From positions 1-6,790 of the forward strand of contig JAEWZA010000424.1 in assembly GCA_023395575.1 (NCBI GenBank): 6,790 nt of DNA, given 5' to 3'. Every line of letters begins with the position of its first letter. Positions within the stretch are counted from its first letter, which is position 1. Below the pieces are notes generated by a model. That model did not search any database, was not told the origin of the DNA, and worked only from the letters and a program-made list of their open reading frames with translations. Positions 5,466 to 6,790 of this stretch are shown piece after piece. The translations under genes were made by a program, and so were the position numbers. Source of the DNA: Bacillota bacterium (GTDB taxonomy: Bacteria; Bacillota; Clostridia; Acetivibrionales; DSM-1351).

Positions 5466-6233
5466 TCAAGTCCTCCCATCATTAGCCACAAATCCAAATT
5501 TGTTTAGTATGCTTTTTTCTATCAAACCAATAAGACTGTCTAATATTAATCCAATTAATCCAATAACAATTATACTTGACAGCAACATATCTGCTCTCAA
5601 ATTATTTCTAGAGTCAATTATCAAATAGCCAAGGCCAGTCTGTGCTCCCACCATTTCTCCTGCTACCAAAAACACCCAAGCAGTTCCCAGCGCTAAATGA
5701 AGGCTTGTAGCAATATATGGAAATGCTGATGGAAGGACTATTTTGGTGAGAAAACTTACTCTTTTTATGCCAAAATTCCTTGCAACCTTTATGTATGTCT
5801 GGTCTACTTTACTTACTGCTGTTACTGTAGTTAGCAGAATTGGGAAAAATGCTGCAATAAAAATTATAATAATGGCTGGCAAATCGCCAATTCCAAACCA
5901 TAACACAATAAATGGATGCCATGCAATTGGTGAGATTGGTCTTAGCAGTTGTACAATAGGATTTATATAGCTCCATACACCTCTAAACCAACCTAATATC
6001 AGCCCCACCGTTACCCCAGTAATTACAGCTATACAATAACCGATAGCAAACCTTAGCATACTATCTAAAATACCTGTTAACAAAATTCCACTAGAAACCA
6101 TTTCTATAAAACCCTCTACTACATCAAGAGGGGAGGGGAGCAGTGCTTTATTCCAGTTTTCAAAAGTTACAGCAAGCTGCCAAATTAAGATTAAAGCTGT
6201 AAATGATACGAAAATATGAATTACTTTTTTCAT
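5466..6233 (-). CDS. ABC transporter permease, nitrate/sulfonate/taurine (SsuC/TauC) class
   Basis: This 255-residue integral membrane protein is of normal family length. An N-terminal membrane helix (about 5-22) is followed by a linker with LLPSPLDV, then hydrophobic segments near 61-83, 118-140, 172-198 and 217-238. The conserved stretch from LRPISPIAW through LWFGIGD (97-117) is characteristic of nitrate, cyanate, sulfonate and taurine permeases. The cytoplasmic EAA loop that docks on the ATPase runs from ARNFGIKR to LPSAFPYI (151-174). ATG 6233 has a perfect GGAGG (6245-6241) 7 nt upstream. The gene follows the binding protein by 84 nt, with no terminator seen in that gap, and is joined to the ATPase by a one-base junction, so the three genes form one operon. 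Confidence 0.93.
   Translation of the reverse strand: MKKVIHIFVSFTALILIWQLAVTFENWNKALLPSPLDVVEGFIEMVSSGILLTGILDSMLRFAIGYCIAVITGVTVGLILGWFRGVWSYINPIVQLLRPISPIAWHPFIVLWFGIGDLPAIIIIFIAAFFPILLTTVTAVSKVDQTYIKVARNFGIKRVSFLTKIVLPSAFPYIATSLHLALGTAWVFLVAGEMVGAQTGLGYLIIDSRNNLRADMLLSSIIVIGLIGLILDSLIGLIEKSILNKFGFVANDGRT
5472..5477 (-). promoter_or_regulatory. Ribosome binding site inside the permease end, supporting a TTG start
   Basis: GGGAGG on the minus strand is embedded in the last codons of the permease gene and lies 7 nt before TTG 5464. The junction reads TGA-T-TTG, so a ribosome ending the permease is placed almost on the ATPase start, which suggests translational coupling. ATG 5479 and 5482 overlap or abut this site and so could not use it. 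Confidence 0.65.
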
Positions 6234-6317
6234 TCATTAGCCTCCGTTTTCTATTTCAATATTTATAATTTGTTACTCATCTTTCTATTAATAAGGTTAA
6301 CCATCTACAATGCTTTT

Positions 6318-6790
6318 CTATTGTCCAAAGAGAGAATCATCTATAAAATCCTCATAAGTAGGCGGTAACTTTGAAATATCAAACTCTATAAGCTTTTTTG
6401 TAAGATCAGTATATGCCTCTTTTGTAATTCTCAAATCATCAAATGAAATCCATTTCATAGACAAATTGTATACATTATCATCAAGCTTTAAATATTCCTT
6501 TGCAATCTCCTCAGTTTCTTTCTTATGCTCTCCAATATATTTTCCAGCTTCGTTATATTGTTTAGCAACTTTTTGTGCAATATCATGCTTGTTATTTATA
6601 AAGCTTTCAGTAAGAACTAACGAACAACAGATAGAGTCCTCCCAAAGATTTTTTGCTTCAACCAAAACCTTACCTGTATTAATTGCAACAGACTTTGCTC
6701 CAAAGGGTTCTGCAACACAATATCCAGCAATCTGGCCTTGAGCAAGTGCAGCCGGCATTTCTGGTGGTGAAAGTTCTACCACATTTATAT
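6318..6790 (-). CDS. ABC transporter substrate-binding protein, NrtA/SsuA-like, 5' end missing
   Basis: The frame is open to the window edge, so only the C-terminal 157 residues are visible; the signal peptide and first lobe lie beyond. The GTG at 6782 is an internal valine codon, not a start. The fragment begins in VVELSPPEMPAALAQGQIAGYCVAEP, the hinge and ligand-side region of periplasmic-binding-like proteins of the nitrate/sulfonate/taurine (NMT1/SsuA) superfamily, followed by FGAK and a WEDSICCSLVL segment. That second stretch is closest in my recollection to NrtA/CmpA-type proteins (WPNHICC). The rest is helical and ends in PPTYEDFIDDSLFG. In Firmicutes such proteins are normally lipid-anchored outside the membrane and deliver ligand to the permease. 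Candidate ligands are nitrate-like anions, sulfonates or thiamine precursors; the sequence does not choose among them. Confidence 0.88.
   Translation of the reverse strand, partial: INVVELSPPEMPAALAQGQIAGYCVAEPFGAKSVAINTGKVLVEAKNLWEDSICCSLVLTESFINNKHDIAQKVAKQYNEAGKYIGEHKKETEEIAKEYLKLDDNVYNLSMKWISFDDLRITKEAYTDLTKKLIEFDISKLPPTYEDFIDDSLFGQ

Overview
This 6.8-kb window is visibly AT-rich. Together with strong GGAGG-type ribosome binding sites, U-tract intrinsic terminators, a class I hybrid cluster protein and a Firmicutes-type GH4 enzyme, this suggests a low-GC anaerobic Firmicute, most likely a member of the Clostridia. No species can be named from the sequence alone. There are no RNA genes, CRISPR arrays, insertion sequences or phage genes.

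Layout. Positions 1-207 on the plus strand hold the last 68 codons of an APC-superfamily permease whose C-terminal tail resembles KimA/YdaO-type potassium importers. Everything else is on the minus strand, so it is read from high to low coordinates. First comes an ABC importer of the nitrate/sulfonate/taurine class: a binding protein (6790-6318, cut by the window edge), a permease (6233-5466) and an ATPase (5464-4694). A hairpin terminator at about 4611-4653 closes this operon. Next is a lone GH4 glycosidase resembling the alpha-galacturonidase LplD (4380-2977), with its own promoter (4574-4545), a leader of about 160 nt, and an intrinsic terminator at 2821-2850. Then comes hcp, the hybrid cluster protein/hydroxylamine reductase (2536-887), after a 440-nt intergenic region, ended by a strong terminator at 825-875. 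Last is a YjbQ/UPF0047 gene (698-303) with a clear sigma-A-type promoter at 801-773. It converges on the APC permease across a 95-bp gap.

How the genes fit together. The three ABC genes form a tightly spaced operon: the permease stop and the ATPase start are separated by one base, and the ATPase most likely starts at TTG. The GH4, hcp and yjbQ genes are better seen as separate single-gene transcription units, because a terminator lies in each gap. They have no obvious common pathway: solute import, pectin-type sugar hydrolysis, nitrosative or redox stress protection, and a small enzyme with thiamine-phosphate synthase-like activity. This looks like ordinary chromosomal content rather than a dedicated new system. 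The most unusual sequence lies between genes: a terminator with a tandemly duplicated arm (2821-2866), a perfect 17-bp palindrome (2878-2894), an NsrR-like dyad in the hcp leader (2603-2621), and a dyad at the predicted yjbQ transcription start (751-768).
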